NCBI GenBank assembly: GCA_020439745.1
Contig: JAGQSC010000013.1
Location: forward strand, 1-61,172
Length of the DNA: 61,172 nucleotides
Source of the DNA: Acidobacteriota bacterium
GTDB lineage: Bacteria; Acidobacteriota; Holophagae; Acanthopleuribacterales; Acanthopleuribacteraceae
Direction of reading: 5' to 3'
Part shown: piece after piece, positions 1 through 10,200 of the stretch
Layout of the letters: every line of letters starts with the position of its first letter
Position numbering within the stretch: position 1 is the first letter of the stretch
Program-made: the position numbers and the translations under genes
Notes under the pieces: model-generated
What the model was told of the DNA's origin: nothing
Databases searched by the model: none
Seen by the model: the letters and a program-made list of their open reading frames with translations, nothing else

Positions 1-357
1 CAGCCGCGCGGTGGCATGTGGAAATATGGAAAGACGCTATCGCGTTTCCCACATTCCCACAAGCTCGACGGCTACGACTAGGACAAATAAGAATTCTCCT
101 GTCTAGTCTTTATGGGGAGCGCTAGGAGGCGCTTGAATTGTTGGTAAATGATACGTTTGAACCAGCTAGGAAAAAGGCTTTGGCGAGGTTGGAAAGCGGT
201 GATTATAGGTAGTATGCATATCAAAACAATGCACCAAAAAAACTCGGTTCTGCAAAAGACGGGTTTCCACGTGATATGCCCCCAATATTTGTCCTTGTAA
301 CCATTCCTTAGGGTTTGTCCTAACCCGAAGTTAGTCGAATAATCTTCATAGGCAGGA
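1..357. other. Window-edge stretch with no recognisable gene
   Basis: No reading frame in these bases looks like a real gene. It lies downstream of the leftward lipoprotein gene that ends at 358, so it would hold that gene's 3' untranslated region. I see no strong hairpin followed by a T-run, no tRNA-like fold and no clear repeat. Confidence 0.5.
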
Positions 358-849
358 TTACCTTCGCGGACCGATATGGAACCCGATAATTTGCCTCAGA
401 TCCCCTCCCTGGGCAAAGACGAACCGAAAATGGTACCTTTCTTTTTCGTAGTCCACAATCTTCTGGGACATTACGTAAGCTACCCCATTTTCTGTTGAAA
501 TATGGAAGTACCACTGCATGGGCTTATAACCTTGCATCGCGCCGAATTCCTTTTCAACGTTTTCCAAGAGTGAGACTAATGACTTCTGGCTGATTTCCTT
601 TTTCAAATTCGGGGCAAAGGCTTGCTGATAAAACACTTCGAATTGGCGCTGTTTTACCATCTCGATCAATTCATTAGATCGGATTAGAACAGTCTCGTAT
701 TGTTTTGCAGCTGCACTCAAAGGCTCTTCAATATCGTCGTCGTGAATAGTGCCGGAATGCAGGGTCCTTTCGTAGTTCGGATGGCAGCCGCTAACAGCGA
801 GAAACAGAGATAACAAAACTAGCCAAGACATATAGCGTAGAAGACCCAT
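358..849 (-). CDS. Small predicted lipoprotein of unknown function
   Basis: This 163-residue protein starts with a basic end (MGLLRY), a hydrophobic stretch and a lipobox-like VSGC, so it should be cut and lipidated at about Cys22. The mature part is hydrophilic and charged, with no domain I recognise. The start is supported by an AAGGG Shine-Dalgarno six bases upstream. The middle (about residues 48-100) is rich in Glu, Lys and Gln and looks helical; the end is more beta-like, with YHFRFVF. It is followed by no gene in the window, and the next gene upstream is a separately placed secreted propeller protein on the same strand. Export as a lipoprotein is well supported; function is unknown. 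Confidence 0.75.
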   Translation of the reverse strand: MGLLRYMSWLVLLSLFLAVSGCHPNYERTLHSGTIHDDDIEEPLSAAAKQYETVLIRSNELIEMVKQRQFEVFYQQAFAPNLKKEISQKSLVSLLENVEKEFGAMQGYKPMQWYFHISTENGVAYVMSQKIVDYEKERYHFRFVFAQGGDLRQIIGFHIGPRR

Positions 850-1001
850 GAAACGCCCTTTTAGATTCCAATATTTTTATACAAACCGACCTACCTATTC
901 TTAGTGGTTGGATTAGAACAATCAAGCTTACGCTTCAAACTTCTACGTGATCTGTCCCGGTAATCTGGTCCTCACTGTCGTTCGCGAGTCGGGGTCTTTA
1001 A

Positions 1002-3740
1002 TCATCCACAATTCGAATTTACTTGCATGACAAGATTGTCAACACTTTCCAATTCAGGCCAATTGGGCAGTTCAGACTTAATTTTCCCACGATCAAAGCA
1101 TATATCGTGTTCCGTCACCAAAGTACGACCACTCGAGCCCTCGGCTATATATAGTCGGCGTCCTACAGGCACGACCCGTCTTGTTTCAACTGTATCTACC
1201 GTATCAACGATTATTGGACTCAAAGGATTAGTGATGTCCATCACGGTGATTCCATTGTATTGACCACCACACATCACTAAGTAATCCTCAGTCATCTCAC
1301 TAAGGGATTGATATAGTCCGAAATCTTGATAAATAACATCTGGGGCGGAAGGATCCGAAATATCAACAAGATACCAATTCCCTGCAATTACGGACCCGGC
1401 ACACACAAGGTTGCCATTCAAAGAGGCACCAATGAATGAATTTCCGGGTACATCAAGTTCCCAATATACAGGGTTGCCGGACTCGTCGCTGGCCATTAGA
1501 AGCAAAGCATTATCTACAGCGGCGATTGCTTTACCGCCATGCTCGTTTATCTGATGCACATGATTGTATGGTCCATACGATACATTCAAGGATGGGTCTG
1601 TAAGATTGTTGTGCTCGACATACCCCCCCTCTCTCTCAATAAAAAACTGGTCTCCATTTACCTCAAAAAAGACTTTATCTATACCCTCAAAATCATTGAC
1701 CCCGATTTTGTTCAGGTACTCCGCGTTATCATTCGCCAAACTAAAGAAATAAGCATAATTCCTTTTCAACACAAGAATTTCATCATCAGAAGTAAATTGG
1801 GCACCAGATGATCCGAAGAGAGGTATCGCATATTTGAAACCAATTCCTGTCTCCAAGATATCGTATACCTCGATACCTTTCGACTTCTTCGTTATAACAA
1901 GCTTATCTCCCTTAACATCTAGGTCAAGCGTGACGTCAGCATCCCCGAGGTAGTTATCCGCAGCTACCGCCGGTTGTGTGACATCAAAAATGATTAGATC
2001 TTGGTCACTTGTTGTTGCAACCACAGTCTGGCCCAGAACATCAATGTCAAAAATAATATCGTCAAATCCGTATTCGTAGATGGCGTGCTGAGCAAGAAAC
2101 CCTCTTGTTACAGGATCCCTAATAATTATCGAACCGAGCTCATTCCCCACACAATACAGTAGCCCGTTTGCTTCAACTGACCTACCCAACCTTAAAATTC
2201 TGTAAGATCTGGGCCCTTGCTCAATTAGAAGCGGTTGATAGGGATCAGATACATTGTATTCACAAACGATCGAAGATGTTTCTTCGTACAGACTCGCGTC
2301 ATTTATTATCCTTTGAACAGGACTCAGAAATGAATAGGCCAAAACGGGAGTTGAGGGATTTGATACATCGTACAAGTGCCTTCCGATGCTAACCGTCCCA
2401 TCTTTTAAGGTGAAACTTCCTGTTTGTTCGATAATTTGGATACCTGACAAGTAAGTAGGCGTTGAGGACATGGAAACATCGAATAGAAACATCTCGTTTG
2501 AATGAGGATACTCATGATCAATGCCAGCGAGCAGAGGGTAGTCAATCATCAAAACACTGACATTGGAGGTGACCCCTCCAATCCGCTGTGGCGAACTCAA
2601 ATTTGAAAGCTCAAATACTTCGATAGAAGATCCTGTGGCGGCAAAAAGCAACCCACTCGAAATCACAAAATCTACTACGGTGAATCCCACGATACTCCCC
2701 ACTTGGCTTGGGTCACTTGGGATAGTGATATCAAGTACATCTATTGTGCCAGACACTTGCAAAGCAACTAGGTAACCATCAAAAATCTCCACTTTTTTGA
2801 ATTTGTTGGGACTGCGATACTTCAGCTTAGGCAAAGTGCTTGCGTTTGCCAAATCAACACTTCGGATGCCTGTATCTTCGCAACAAACATAGGACTTGCC
2901 GTCTGCTATCAGATGATCTCTTATGAAATCCGTCCTCGAAGTGTGGTCGTTTTGCACAGGAAATACGACGACCCCTCTTTGTTCGAAACTGCCATTGATT
3001 CCTTCATAAATATACAAATGCCTACGGTAACTGATCGTAATAAACGGGCCATCGACGGCCATCGAGTCCATTGATCCGGTTAAGTTATGTGTCGCCACAA
3101 GATTAACAGTATCGGGATTTACAACTTCATACTCTACAATTGAGACACCGTCGGAGAAAAAACATCTGGAAACATCAGCTGTGAAAAAACCCAGGGGAAC
3201 CTGTAGGTCGTGATGCACTATGTGGCCAAGATCGTTCATGTCGGCAACCGCAACGCCTCCATATAGGTCAAGCAGGAATAATGTGTCGCCCTTAACAAAC
3301 TGCTTCCTATAGCTTCGATCAAGAACAACCGATGTAACCGGCGTTGGATTTGCAGGATCGGTTAATTCATAAAGGACAACTTCATCGGTGGGAAGAAAGG
3401 CAACGAGTTTATTGTTCCAACTTTCAATTGCATCTGTTGTCAAAATCAGATGGCCAACTCGCGGCGTACCTGCTACAGCCACATCAAATACCTCAAGATA
3501 ATAAAGGTAGCGCACGCATAAAAGGTTTCCAATTTGGACGGCCCCGTAAGCTTGTGGGCCATTTCCAGGAATCACTGCTATGTGGTTATGGGAATACCTA
3601 TCAAAAACATCCACACCGCCATCTTCAATTATTCCCACTAGGTAGTTGGGCGTCATTTCAATGGTGGTATAGACACCCGTTCCTTGCTCATAAAGAACAT
3701 TGTGGCCAAACAAAACACACGAAATCATGACTACTAGCAT
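1002..3740 (-). CDS. Secreted LVIVP-repeat beta-propeller protein
   Basis: This 912-residue protein has a short N-terminal hydrophobic segment (LVVMISCVLFG) and then many repeats of about 40-45 residues of the form V-x-V-x-D-I-S/T-x-P-S-x-P, for example near VLDITIPSDPSQVG, LFDVSMSSTPTYLSG, LVDISDPSAPDVI and VMDITNPLSPIIV. These match the LVIVP repeat family, which folds as beta-propellers in exported bacterial proteins. No catalytic domain, C-terminal anchor or sorting signal is evident, so it is probably secreted or surface-bound. A GAGG Shine-Dalgarno six bases before ATG supports the start. Base composition is more A+T-rich than the neighbouring metabolic genes. The repeat family is clear; substrate or partner is unknown. 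Confidence 0.8.
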   Translation of the reverse strand: MLVVMISCVLFGHNVLYEQGTGVYTTIEMTPNYLVGIIEDGGVDVFDRYSHNHIAVIPGNGPQAYGAVQIGNLLCVRYLYYLEVFDVAVAGTPRVGHLILTTDAIESWNNKLVAFLPTDEVVLYELTDPANPTPVTSVVLDRSYRKQFVKGDTLFLLDLYGGVAVADMNDLGHIVHHDLQVPLGFFTADVSRCFFSDGVSIVEYEVVNPDTVNLVATHNLTGSMDSMAVDGPFITISYRRHLYIYEGINGSFEQRGVVVFPVQNDHTSRTDFIRDHLIADGKSYVCCEDTGIRSVDLANASTLPKLKYRSPNKFKKVEIFDGYLVALQVSGTIDVLDITIPSDPSQVGSIVGFTVVDFVISSGLLFAATGSSIEVFELSNLSSPQRIGGVTSNVSVLMIDYPLLAGIDHEYPHSNEMFLFDVSMSSTPTYLSGIQIIEQTGSFTLKDGTVSIGRHLYDVSNPSTPVLAYSFLSPVQRIINDASLYEETSSIVCEYNVSDPYQPLLIEQGPRSYRILRLGRSVEANGLLYCVGNELGSIIIRDPVTRGFLAQHAIYEYGFDDIIFDIDVLGQTVVATTSDQDLIIFDVTQPAVAADNYLGDADVTLDLDVKGDKLVITKKSKGIEVYDILETGIGFKYAIPLFGSSGAQFTSDDEILVLKRNYAYFFSLANDNAEYLNKIGVNDFEGIDKVFFEVNGDQFFIEREGGYVEHNNLTDPSLNVSYGPYNHVHQINEHGGKAIAAVDNALLLMASDESGNPVYWELDVPGNSFIGASLNGNLVCAGSVIAGNWYLVDISDPSAPDVIYQDFGLYQSLSEMTEDYLVMCGGQYNGITVMDITNPLSPIIVDTVDTVETRRVVPVGRRLYIAEGSSGRTLVTEHDICFDRGKIKSELPNWPELESVDNLVMQVNSNCG

Positions 3741-3852
3741 TCAAAGCCTCACACGAATTACGTGTTCGCAACGAACGGATTCTATCAGTTTGACTAGCTC
3801 AAAGGTAACCCTACGGGTGAATGAACAAATGATACTGGTGAGTTTTACGGTC

Positions 3853-3944
3853 GCCCTTGCGGGCTTTGGATTTGGTGGGTGCGTTCCCTGGGTTCCTCGC
3901 TTTGCTCGTCACCCAGGGCTGAGGACGGTTGCCCTAACGGGCAA
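3853..3944. repeat. Composite hairpin element (three inverted repeats)
   Basis: Three inverted repeats follow one another: GCCC-TTGC-GGGC (3853-3864), an 8-bp stem CCCTGGGT/ACCCAGGG with a 17-base loop (3886-3893 with 3911-3918), and TTGCCC-TAAC-GGGCAA (3929-3944). The two small hairpins share the GCCC/GGGC core. The arrangement resembles interspersed intergenic elements of the REP/BIME kind found in many bacterial genomes. A single window cannot show that it is repeated elsewhere. Confidence 0.5.
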
Positions 3945-4068
3945 GGCAAACACGAACAGTCAGGCAATCAACAACCATCATTCCTCGGCATGCGTTGGAA
4001 TCGCTCGAATTATTAAAGCCTGAGGATTAACCCGTTCAATTAGGCGTGAACCAAAACAAAAAAAAACC

Positions 4069-4098
4069 ATTCGTGTTGATTGGTGCGCATTGGTGGTT
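4069..4098. repeat. Three-unit tandem 10-mer (ATTNGTG-type)
   Basis: Three consecutive 10-base units, ATTCGTGTTG, ATTGGTGCGC and ATTGGTGGTT, share ATTnGTG at exact 10-bp spacing, about one helical turn. An A-rich tract of nine A bases lies just before it. From memory, similar strings occur as interspersed intergenic repeats in several phyla; here it could be such an element or a set of in-phase protein-binding half-sites. Confidence 0.5.
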
Positions 4099-4186
4099 TC
4101 GTTTCGCGTTCACAGGCCTAAACCTGACGTTGAATCGAATCATCTTTGGCCAACGGCCACGCCCTCAATAGCCATTTGTGGCGGTT

Positions 4187-4912
4187 CTATTTTGAGGTTT
4201 TGTCTTGTTTCATGAGGCGGAGGAGGCGGACTTGGAGGGCTAGGAGTTGGCACGCCATGTAGATGGCGCCTAGTAGGATGATGATGACCAGTGAGATGTT
4301 GGATCGCGTCCATTGGCCCGTTTCCTGGAGGCTCTTGATGAGTAGGAACACATCGTCGCTGATCAGGTAACCTTCCAGGCCCGGATAGGTGATCAGCTCG
4401 CCGAACGGTGAGACATACAGCGAGACCGCCTCATACAGATCGCCCGGGATGGACATGAACGGGATGAACGCCAACAAATAGCCCAAACCCGCCAGCCAGA
4501 CCCACTTTTTCTGGGTCGCCCAATGCAGCACCGGCAAACCAAACAGGCTCAGCACGTAGGGCAGCATGTCCGTCACGAAATACGACAGACGAGACGGCGT
4601 GGTGAATCCGGTCAACTGACCCGCGTAATTGCTTTCCGGATGGATGAAGGGGAAGATTTTCTTCAATAAATGGGCCCCGTACTCAGGGGCCAGGGCCAGT
4701 TCGGTGACCGTTCCACCGGTCAGGCGGCAACCGGCTACGTGGAGCAACTCGTGGATGGGTGTGTAGATGAACCAGGCCACGATCATGCCCAACGTCAACC
4801 ACAGGACATCAATCATCTTGCCGCGCGACATCAACTGGTCCAGCGAGCGGAACGCCATGCGGAACCCATCACGCACCTCGAAGATGGGCAGAATCCAGGA
4901 AGCCACACTCAT
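4187..4912 (-). CDS. Polytopic membrane protein with HELLH (M50-like) motif
   Basis: This 241-residue protein has about four to five hydrophobic segments. One of them leads into T-P-I-H-E-L-L-H at residues 51-58, an HExxH zinc motif at the end of a membrane helix, as in site-2-protease-like (M50) or DUF3267-type proteins. After it come a gap rich in Gly and aromatic residues and further membrane segments. I placed the start at the ATG whose ATGA overlaps the stop of the upstream gene (4909-4912), rather than 16 codons earlier, because the overlap implies translational coupling. It is the last gene of the transketolase-led operon. No second zinc-ligand motif of classical M50 enzymes is obvious, so peptidase activity is only possible. 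Confidence 0.7.
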   Translation of the reverse strand: MSVASWILPIFEVRDGFRMAFRSLDQLMSRGKMIDVLWLTLGMIVAWFIYTPIHELLHVAGCRLTGGTVTELALAPEYGAHLLKKIFPFIHPESNYAGQLTGFTTPSRLSYFVTDMLPYVLSLFGLPVLHWATQKKWVWLAGLGYLLAFIPFMSIPGDLYEAVSLYVSPFGELITYPGLEGYLISDDVFLLIKSLQETGQWTRSNISLVIIILLGAIYMACQLLALQVRLLRLMKQDKTSK

Positions 4913-5358
4913 GGCGCCTGCCTGAGGGTCAGTTGGTAGTCGCGTCGAGTTTCCTCCCAACGGGCCGTAAATCTCATACCCAATTGGTCCGAATGGTTCA
5001 GCGCACTGCGGAAACGGACGGGATAAGAAAGCGAGACGAAGTGATCAGGCAACACCACAATCGGTGGCATCTGCGCCAATCGCTCGTTACCCGCCACGGG
5101 TTCGCCCCACAGGGTCAAAGCCTCGTCGTCGGCCATCAAGGCCAACTCGTCGTGGGACACGGTCATGGTGCGAAAACCCTTGTTGCGCCACTCGATGGAC
5201 AGGCTTTGGGGTTCCAATACCAGATCAATGCGCAGGGCACGGTCTTCGAAGTGATATTCGCGGCCATCGCTGGTCGAAAATCCATGGTGAATGGAGGCGT
5301 CGCGTAGGGCGCACTGCGATAAGCAAAGCGCAGCGGCGATCGCTAACCTTTCAACCAT
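4909..5358 (-). CDS. Secreted protein or lipoprotein of unknown function
   Basis: The 149-residue product begins with a short hydrophobic segment (LAIAAALCLSQC) that resembles a signal peptide, with Cys16 as a possible lipid attachment site. The rest is a predicted beta-rich domain with alternating hydrophobic strands such as LSIEWRNKGF and FVSLSYPVRF. I recognise no family. Its start overlaps the end of the transketolase C-terminal gene by 16 bases, and its stop overlaps the HELLH gene by the ATGA tetranucleotide, so the four genes from 7111 down to 4187 form one tight operon. Why a secreted protein is coupled to transketolase is not clear. Confidence 0.65.
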   Translation of the reverse strand: MVERLAIAAALCLSQCALRDASIHHGFSTSDGREYHFEDRALRIDLVLEPQSLSIEWRNKGFRTMTVSHDELALMADDEALTLWGEPVAGNERLAQMPPIVVLPDHFVSLSYPVRFRSALNHSDQLGMRFTARWEETRRDYQLTLRQAP

Positions 5359-6284
5359 GTACGGACCTTTTCGGCGATGGCCGGTCCCGTGAAGCCGTGT
5401 TTCTCGTACAGATCTTCCGGCTCGCCGGACTCACCATAGGTGTGCACACCAATCCGCAACATGCGGCACGGCTCATGTTCGGCCAGTGACTCTGCCACGG
5501 CTCCGCCCAGTCCGCCACACACCGAATGATCTTCAAGGGTCACGATCCGGCCAATCCGCCGCGAGACATCGGCGATATAGGCATCGTCCATGGGTTTGAT
5601 GGTGTGGATGTTGGTCAATTCCACGTCAATCCCCTGCTCTGCCAACAGCACCGCCGCCGCCATGGTGGGTTCCAACAGGCCACCCGTGGCCAAAAGCGCC
5701 ACATCCGCGCCCTTTTTCAGGCAATCGGCTTTGCCCATCTGGAACTGGTAATCGTCGCCGTGGAACTGGGGCATGTCTTGTCGGGTCAATCGCAAATAGA
5801 CGGGACCCTTGTGTGCCGCCGCCCAGGCCACGGCCTGTTTGGCTTCGCGGTGATCGCCCGGCTGAATGATGGGTACGTTGGGCAAGGTGCGCATCATACC
5901 GATATCTTCCAGCGCCATTTGGCTATAACCATCCGCGCCAATGCCAATCCCCACATGGGTGCCCACCAACTTCACGTTGGCATCGGCATAACCCACCGAA
6001 AGTCTAATCTGTTCAAATCGGCCAATCAAAAAGCAGCCAAAAGAGGCAATAAAGGGGATCTTACCCATGGTCGCCAGACCGGCAGCCATGGTCACCATGT
6101 TGCCTTCCTGGATGCCTACCTGAATGTGGCGTTCGGGATGGGCGTTCATGAACTTCACGGTCTTGGTGGATTTACCCAAATCGGCGTCCATCACCACCAG
6201 GTTCGGAAAGTCGTTAGCAATCTCGCACAGTGCTTCGCCAAATGAGCCGCGTGTGGCGATGGCTTTCCCCGTGGTGGCAATCAT
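5343..6284 (-). CDS. Transketolase, C-terminal subunit
   Basis: This 313-residue protein corresponds to the pyrimidine-binding and C-terminal domains of transketolase, which swaps two-carbon ketol units between sugar phosphates in the non-oxidative pentose phosphate pathway using thiamine diphosphate. The motif HIQVGIQEGNMVTMAAGLA carries the expected catalytic Glu that activates the cofactor; most transketolases have E-Q-N-M here, so the E-G-N-M form is a small variation. A second landmark is the LRLTRQDMPQ segment. Its ATG overlaps the stop of the N-terminal subunit (6281-6284, ATGA), consistent with equal production of two halves that assemble. Split transketolases are known in archaea and various bacteria. 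Confidence 0.93.
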   Translation of the reverse strand: MIATTGKAIATRGSFGEALCEIANDFPNLVVMDADLGKSTKTVKFMNAHPERHIQVGIQEGNMVTMAAGLATMGKIPFIASFGCFLIGRFEQIRLSVGYADANVKLVGTHVGIGIGADGYSQMALEDIGMMRTLPNVPIIQPGDHREAKQAVAWAAAHKGPVYLRLTRQDMPQFHGDDYQFQMGKADCLKKGADVALLATGGLLEPTMAAAVLLAEQGIDVELTNIHTIKPMDDAYIADVSRRIGRIVTLEDHSVCGGLGGAVAESLAEHEPCRMLRIGVHTYGESGEPEDLYEKHGFTGPAIAEKVRTWLKG

Positions 6285-7111
6285 GATTGAGCTCCTTCCA
6301 GTTCGGCCAAGGCCTGTTCCGTTTGTGCGTCGTTGGGTGCGGCACCGTGCCAGTCGATCACGCCTTCCATGAACGAGACGCCTTTACCTTTGACGGTGTG
6401 GGCCACGATCATGGTCGGTTTTCCTTTCGTGTTGCGCGCTTCCTGCAACGCGCCATGGATGGCGTCCAGGTCATGCCCATCAATCACAATCGTGTGCCAA
6501 TTGAAAGCTTTCCATTTGTCGGCGATGGGTTCCAGGTCCATCACTTCCGAGGTGGGTCCATCGATCTGACCCTTGTTGTAATCAACAATGCCTACCAGGT
6601 TATCCAACTTGAATTTGGGTGCGGCCAGGGCCGCTTCCCACACCTGACCCTCTTGGGTCTCGCCGTCACCCATGATGCAGTAGACGCGGTTGGCTTTGCC
6701 GTCCATCTTGGCGGCCAGTGCCACACCTGCGGCAAATGAAAGGCCCATACCCAGCGAACCGGTGGAGGCCTCGATGCCCGGTAAAAAACCCACCGAGGGG
6801 TGGCCCTGCAGGCGCGAGTTGATCTGGCGCAGTGTGGCCAATTCGTCTTTGGGGAAATAGCCCATGCCTGCCATCACCGCGTATTGGGCCGGCACGCCGT
6901 GGCCTTTGCTCATGACAAATACATCGCGGTCGGGCCATTCGGGACGCTTGGGATCGTGTTTCATCTCGTGGTGGTACAGCGTGGCAATGATGTCGATAGC
7001 ACTGAGTGAGCCACCCGGGTGTCCACTACCCGCCCGGTGCAACATTTTGATGATATCTATTCGGTAATTGCGGATCTGTTCCTTGAGAACTGCCATTTCA
7101 GATGCAACCAT
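6281..7111 (-). CDS. Transketolase, N-terminal subunit
   Basis: The 276-residue protein is the thiamine-diphosphate pyrophosphate-binding half of transketolase. It has GSGHPGGSLS near the N-terminus, SKGHGVPAQYAV, and the GDGETQEGQ...N Mg-diphosphate motif in mid-protein. I chose the internal ATG at 7111, preceded by an AAGGA Shine-Dalgarno about nine bases upstream, over an ATG 20 codons earlier that has no such site. It is the first gene of a four-gene operon reading left. The intergenic region to the divergent amidohydrolase gene is 166 bp and must hold both promoters. Confidence 0.92.
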   Translation of the reverse strand: MVASEMAVLKEQIRNYRIDIIKMLHRAGSGHPGGSLSAIDIIATLYHHEMKHDPKRPEWPDRDVFVMSKGHGVPAQYAVMAGMGYFPKDELATLRQINSRLQGHPSVGFLPGIEASTGSLGMGLSFAAGVALAAKMDGKANRVYCIMGDGETQEGQVWEAALAAPKFKLDNLVGIVDYNKGQIDGPTSEVMDLEPIADKWKAFNWHTIVIDGHDLDAIHGALQEARNTKGKPTMIVAHTVKGKGVSFMEGVIDWHGAAPNDAQTEQALAELEGAQS

Positions 7112-7241
7112 GCCCAACCGTCCTTTGAAGTTCGGATACGCAACAACCCCTGCGCGCTCGCCGGGGATCATAGCAGATAGTCACAACATTGGGGCACATC
7201 GGTTTTACAACTCCACCTCTTTCCTGCCGAATGCATCATGC

Positions 7242-7247
7242 TAGACT
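7242..7247 (+). promoter_or_regulatory. Candidate extended -10 element of the amidohydrolase gene
   Basis: TG-C-TAGACT (7239-7247) fits an extended -10 box and sits about 30 bases before the start codon at 7278. The same 12 bases, TGCTAGACTCAG, recur before the fumarase gene (15115-15126). No good -35 box is seen here; the best 16-17-bp partner is weak. Confidence 0.4.
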
Positions 7248-7277
7248 CAGCGGCATGCTTTTTTGAGGGGTCTCCAC

Positions 7278-10200
7278 ATGGCGCTTTTTCTCTTATGGAC
7301 ATTGATTTATCTGGGCGATGAGGCACAGAAAGAAGAATGGAAGGTCGATGAACCGCCCTACCCCATGACCGACATTTCCATCGATGTCACGGAAGGTACC
7401 TGGATGAATCTGGACGTCAGCCCAGACGGACAAACTATCGTGTTCGATTTGTTGGGTGACATTTACGAGATCCCCATCAGCGGTGGCGAAGCCAATGCGC
7501 TCACCCACAGCGTGGCTTGGGACATGCAACCCACCTACAGTCCAGACGGGAAAACCATCGCCTACACCTCCGATGCCGGTGGTGGCGACAACATCTGGAT
7601 CATGAACCGCGAAGGCCAGGACGCCAAAGCCATCAGTAAAGAGACCTTTCGTCTATTAAATAGTCCCGCCTGGTCGGCCGATGGTTCCTACCTGGCCGCA
7701 CGCAAGCATTTCACCAGTTCGCGCTCCATCGGATCGGGCGAGATCTGGCTCTACCATCTATCAGGTGGATCGGGTGTTCAACTGACGGAAAAGCCCAACG
7801 ACCAGAAAGATGTGGGCGAACCGGCCTTCTCGCCGGATGGCCGTTACCTCTACACCAGTTTCGATGCCACACCGGGCAAGACGTTTGAATATAACAAGGA
7901 TCCCAACTCGGGGATTTATGCGATCCGGCGATTGGACCTGACCACGGGCAAAGCCGAAGTGATCCTCAGTGGATCGGGCGGCGCCGTGCGACCTACCCCT
8001 TCCCCGGACGGTCGATACCTGGCCTTCATTCGCCGACTGGACTATGAAACCGCGCTCTTCCTCTACGATCGGCAGTCCGGCGAGACCTGGCCGGTCTTCA
8101 ACAAACTGGATCGAGACATGCAGGAGACCTGGGCCATTCATGGTGTGTATCCGCGTTTCGATTGGACGCCCGACAGCAAGTCGTTGATCTTCTGGGCGGC
8201 GGGTAAGCTCAACCGGCTGGACATTGCCGGCAAGAAATACGTACCGATCCCCTTCCACATCAAAACCACCAAGAAGGTGGCGCAGGCCCTTCGTTTTCCA
8301 GTTGAAGTGAGTCCGGACCAGTTTCCGGTGCGCATGATGCGCTGGACCGATGTATCGCCACAAGGTCAGCAAGTGGTGTTTCAGGCCCTGGGCCACATCT
8401 ACATTGCCGATTTACCGGTGGGCACGCCCAGGCGGTTGACCGAACAGACCGATCACTTTGAAATGACGCCGAGATTCAGTCACGATGGCAAGAGCGTGGT
8501 GTACACCACTTGGGACGACCAGGAACTGGGTAGTGTGCGCATTGTCTCCACTCGGGGTGGCAAGACGGGCAAGGTGGTTTCGACTGCGCCGGGTCATTAC
8601 ATGCACCCCAGTTTTTCGCCAGACGACAAGGAAGTCGCGGTGATGAAATTGAGTGGGGGTTATCTGCGCAGTCCCCTGCACAGCCTGGACACGGGTATCT
8701 ACCTGATCAACCTACGGCAAAAGACCATGGAACGCATCACCGAGTCTGGAGCCGATCCGCATTTTGATGAGACGGGTCTGTACTTCACCGAACGCAGTGG
8801 CGATTCTACTGTCTTGGTGCATTTGAAGTGGGACGACCGCACCCGTCGCGACGTGGCCAAGAGTGAGTTGGCCAGCCAGATCCGCGTCTCGCCCAACGGC
8901 AAATGGATCGCCTTTCAGGAAGACTACAACGTGTTTGTCTGCCCCAACCCTGATACCGGGAAACCCATCGACTTGGGTCATGAGATGAAGAACCTGCCGG
9001 TGAAGAAACTTTCCACCCATGCCGGATACAACCTGAGCTGGACGGGCGATTCCCACCAACTGTCATGGTCGTTGGGACCCAAACTGACATCGGTAGCCAT
9101 TAGCGAAGAGATCTTTGACAAGGACGTGGATGCCACCGACATCGAGATCAACATGACCCACACCACGGCTAAACCCAGCGGCATCACGGCCCTGGTGGGC
9201 GTGCGCGCCATCACCATGAAAGGTGACGAAGTGATCGAGAACGCGGTGGTGGTGGTCACCGATAATCGGATTACGGCTGTGGGACCCGCCGATCAGATGG
9301 TCATCCCCACAGGCGCCTATGTGATGAACCTGAGTGGTTATACCCTGATGCCAGGCCTGATTGACGTGCATGCCCACGGCGCACAAGCCACCAATGAGAT
9401 CATTCCCGAACAGAATTGGCTGCATTACGCCTCGCTGTCGTTTGGCGTGACCACAGTGCACGACCCATCCAACGATACGGAATCCATTTTTGCAGCCAGT
9501 GAGTTGGGTAAGGCCGGCATGATTGTGGCCCCCCGCATCTTCTCTACGGGAACCATTCTTTACGGTGCGAAACTGCCCGATCACACGGCGACCGTGGAGA
9601 GCGTAGACGATGCTCGTGGACACTTGGAACGACTGAAAGCGGTAGGTGCGTTTTCGGTGAAGAGCTACAACCAACCGCGCCGCAATCAACGACAGCAGGT
9701 GCTGGCCGCCGCTCGCGAATTGGAGATGATGGTGGTTCCCGAAGGTGGCTCGTTGCTGCAACACAACCTGACCATGGTGGTCGATGGCCATACGGGCGTG
9801 GAACATGCCATCCCCATCGCACGGGCCTATGCGGATATCACGCAACTCTGGTCCCAAACCGAAGTCCAATACACGCCTACCTTGATTGTGGGTTATGGCG
9901 GCGTGTGGGGCGAGAATTACTGGTACCAAAAAACCGAAGTGTGGAAACATGAACGGCTGGCGAGATTTGTGCCGCCCTTCATTCTGGAACCTCGATCCAA
10001 GCGCCGGGAAATGGTGCCCGACAACGAATTCAATCATTTCCGCAACGCCGAGGTCTGCAAGCAGTTGGCAGATGCGGGCGTCAGGGTGAACCTAGGAGCA
10101 CACGGCCAACGCGAAGGATTAGGTGCCCATTGGGAAATGTGGATGTTGGCCCAAGGCGGCATGAAGAATCTGGACGTCTTGGCCTGCGGCACCATCAACG

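Larger units (their letters stand above)
3741..4186. other. 446-bp gene-free spacer with hairpins and short repeats
   Basis: No credible gene lies here; short frames on the plus strand lack Shine-Dalgarno sites and known domains. The stretch holds three hairpin-forming segments between 3853 and 3944 and a three-unit tandem 10-mer at 4069-4098, each listed separately. Both flanking genes read leftward, so the spacer would include the promoter of the LVIVP gene and the 3' end of the membrane-protein operon. Confidence 0.6.

Noticed and set aside
3700-4023. Plus-strand frame across the hairpin-rich spacer
   Set aside because: It begins inside the LVIVP gene, has no ribosome site and reads through inverted repeats.
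4679-4760. Possible tRNA-like or riboswitch structure near G+C-rich stretches
   Set aside because: These bases are inside the coding sequence of the HELLH membrane protein, and no cloverleaf could be drawn.
9063-10037. 324-residue open frame on the minus strand inside the amidohydrolase gene
   Set aside because: Rich in His, Arg and Gln in the pattern of an antisense shadow; no ribosome site or recognisable domain; the plus-strand gene has clear catalytic motifs.
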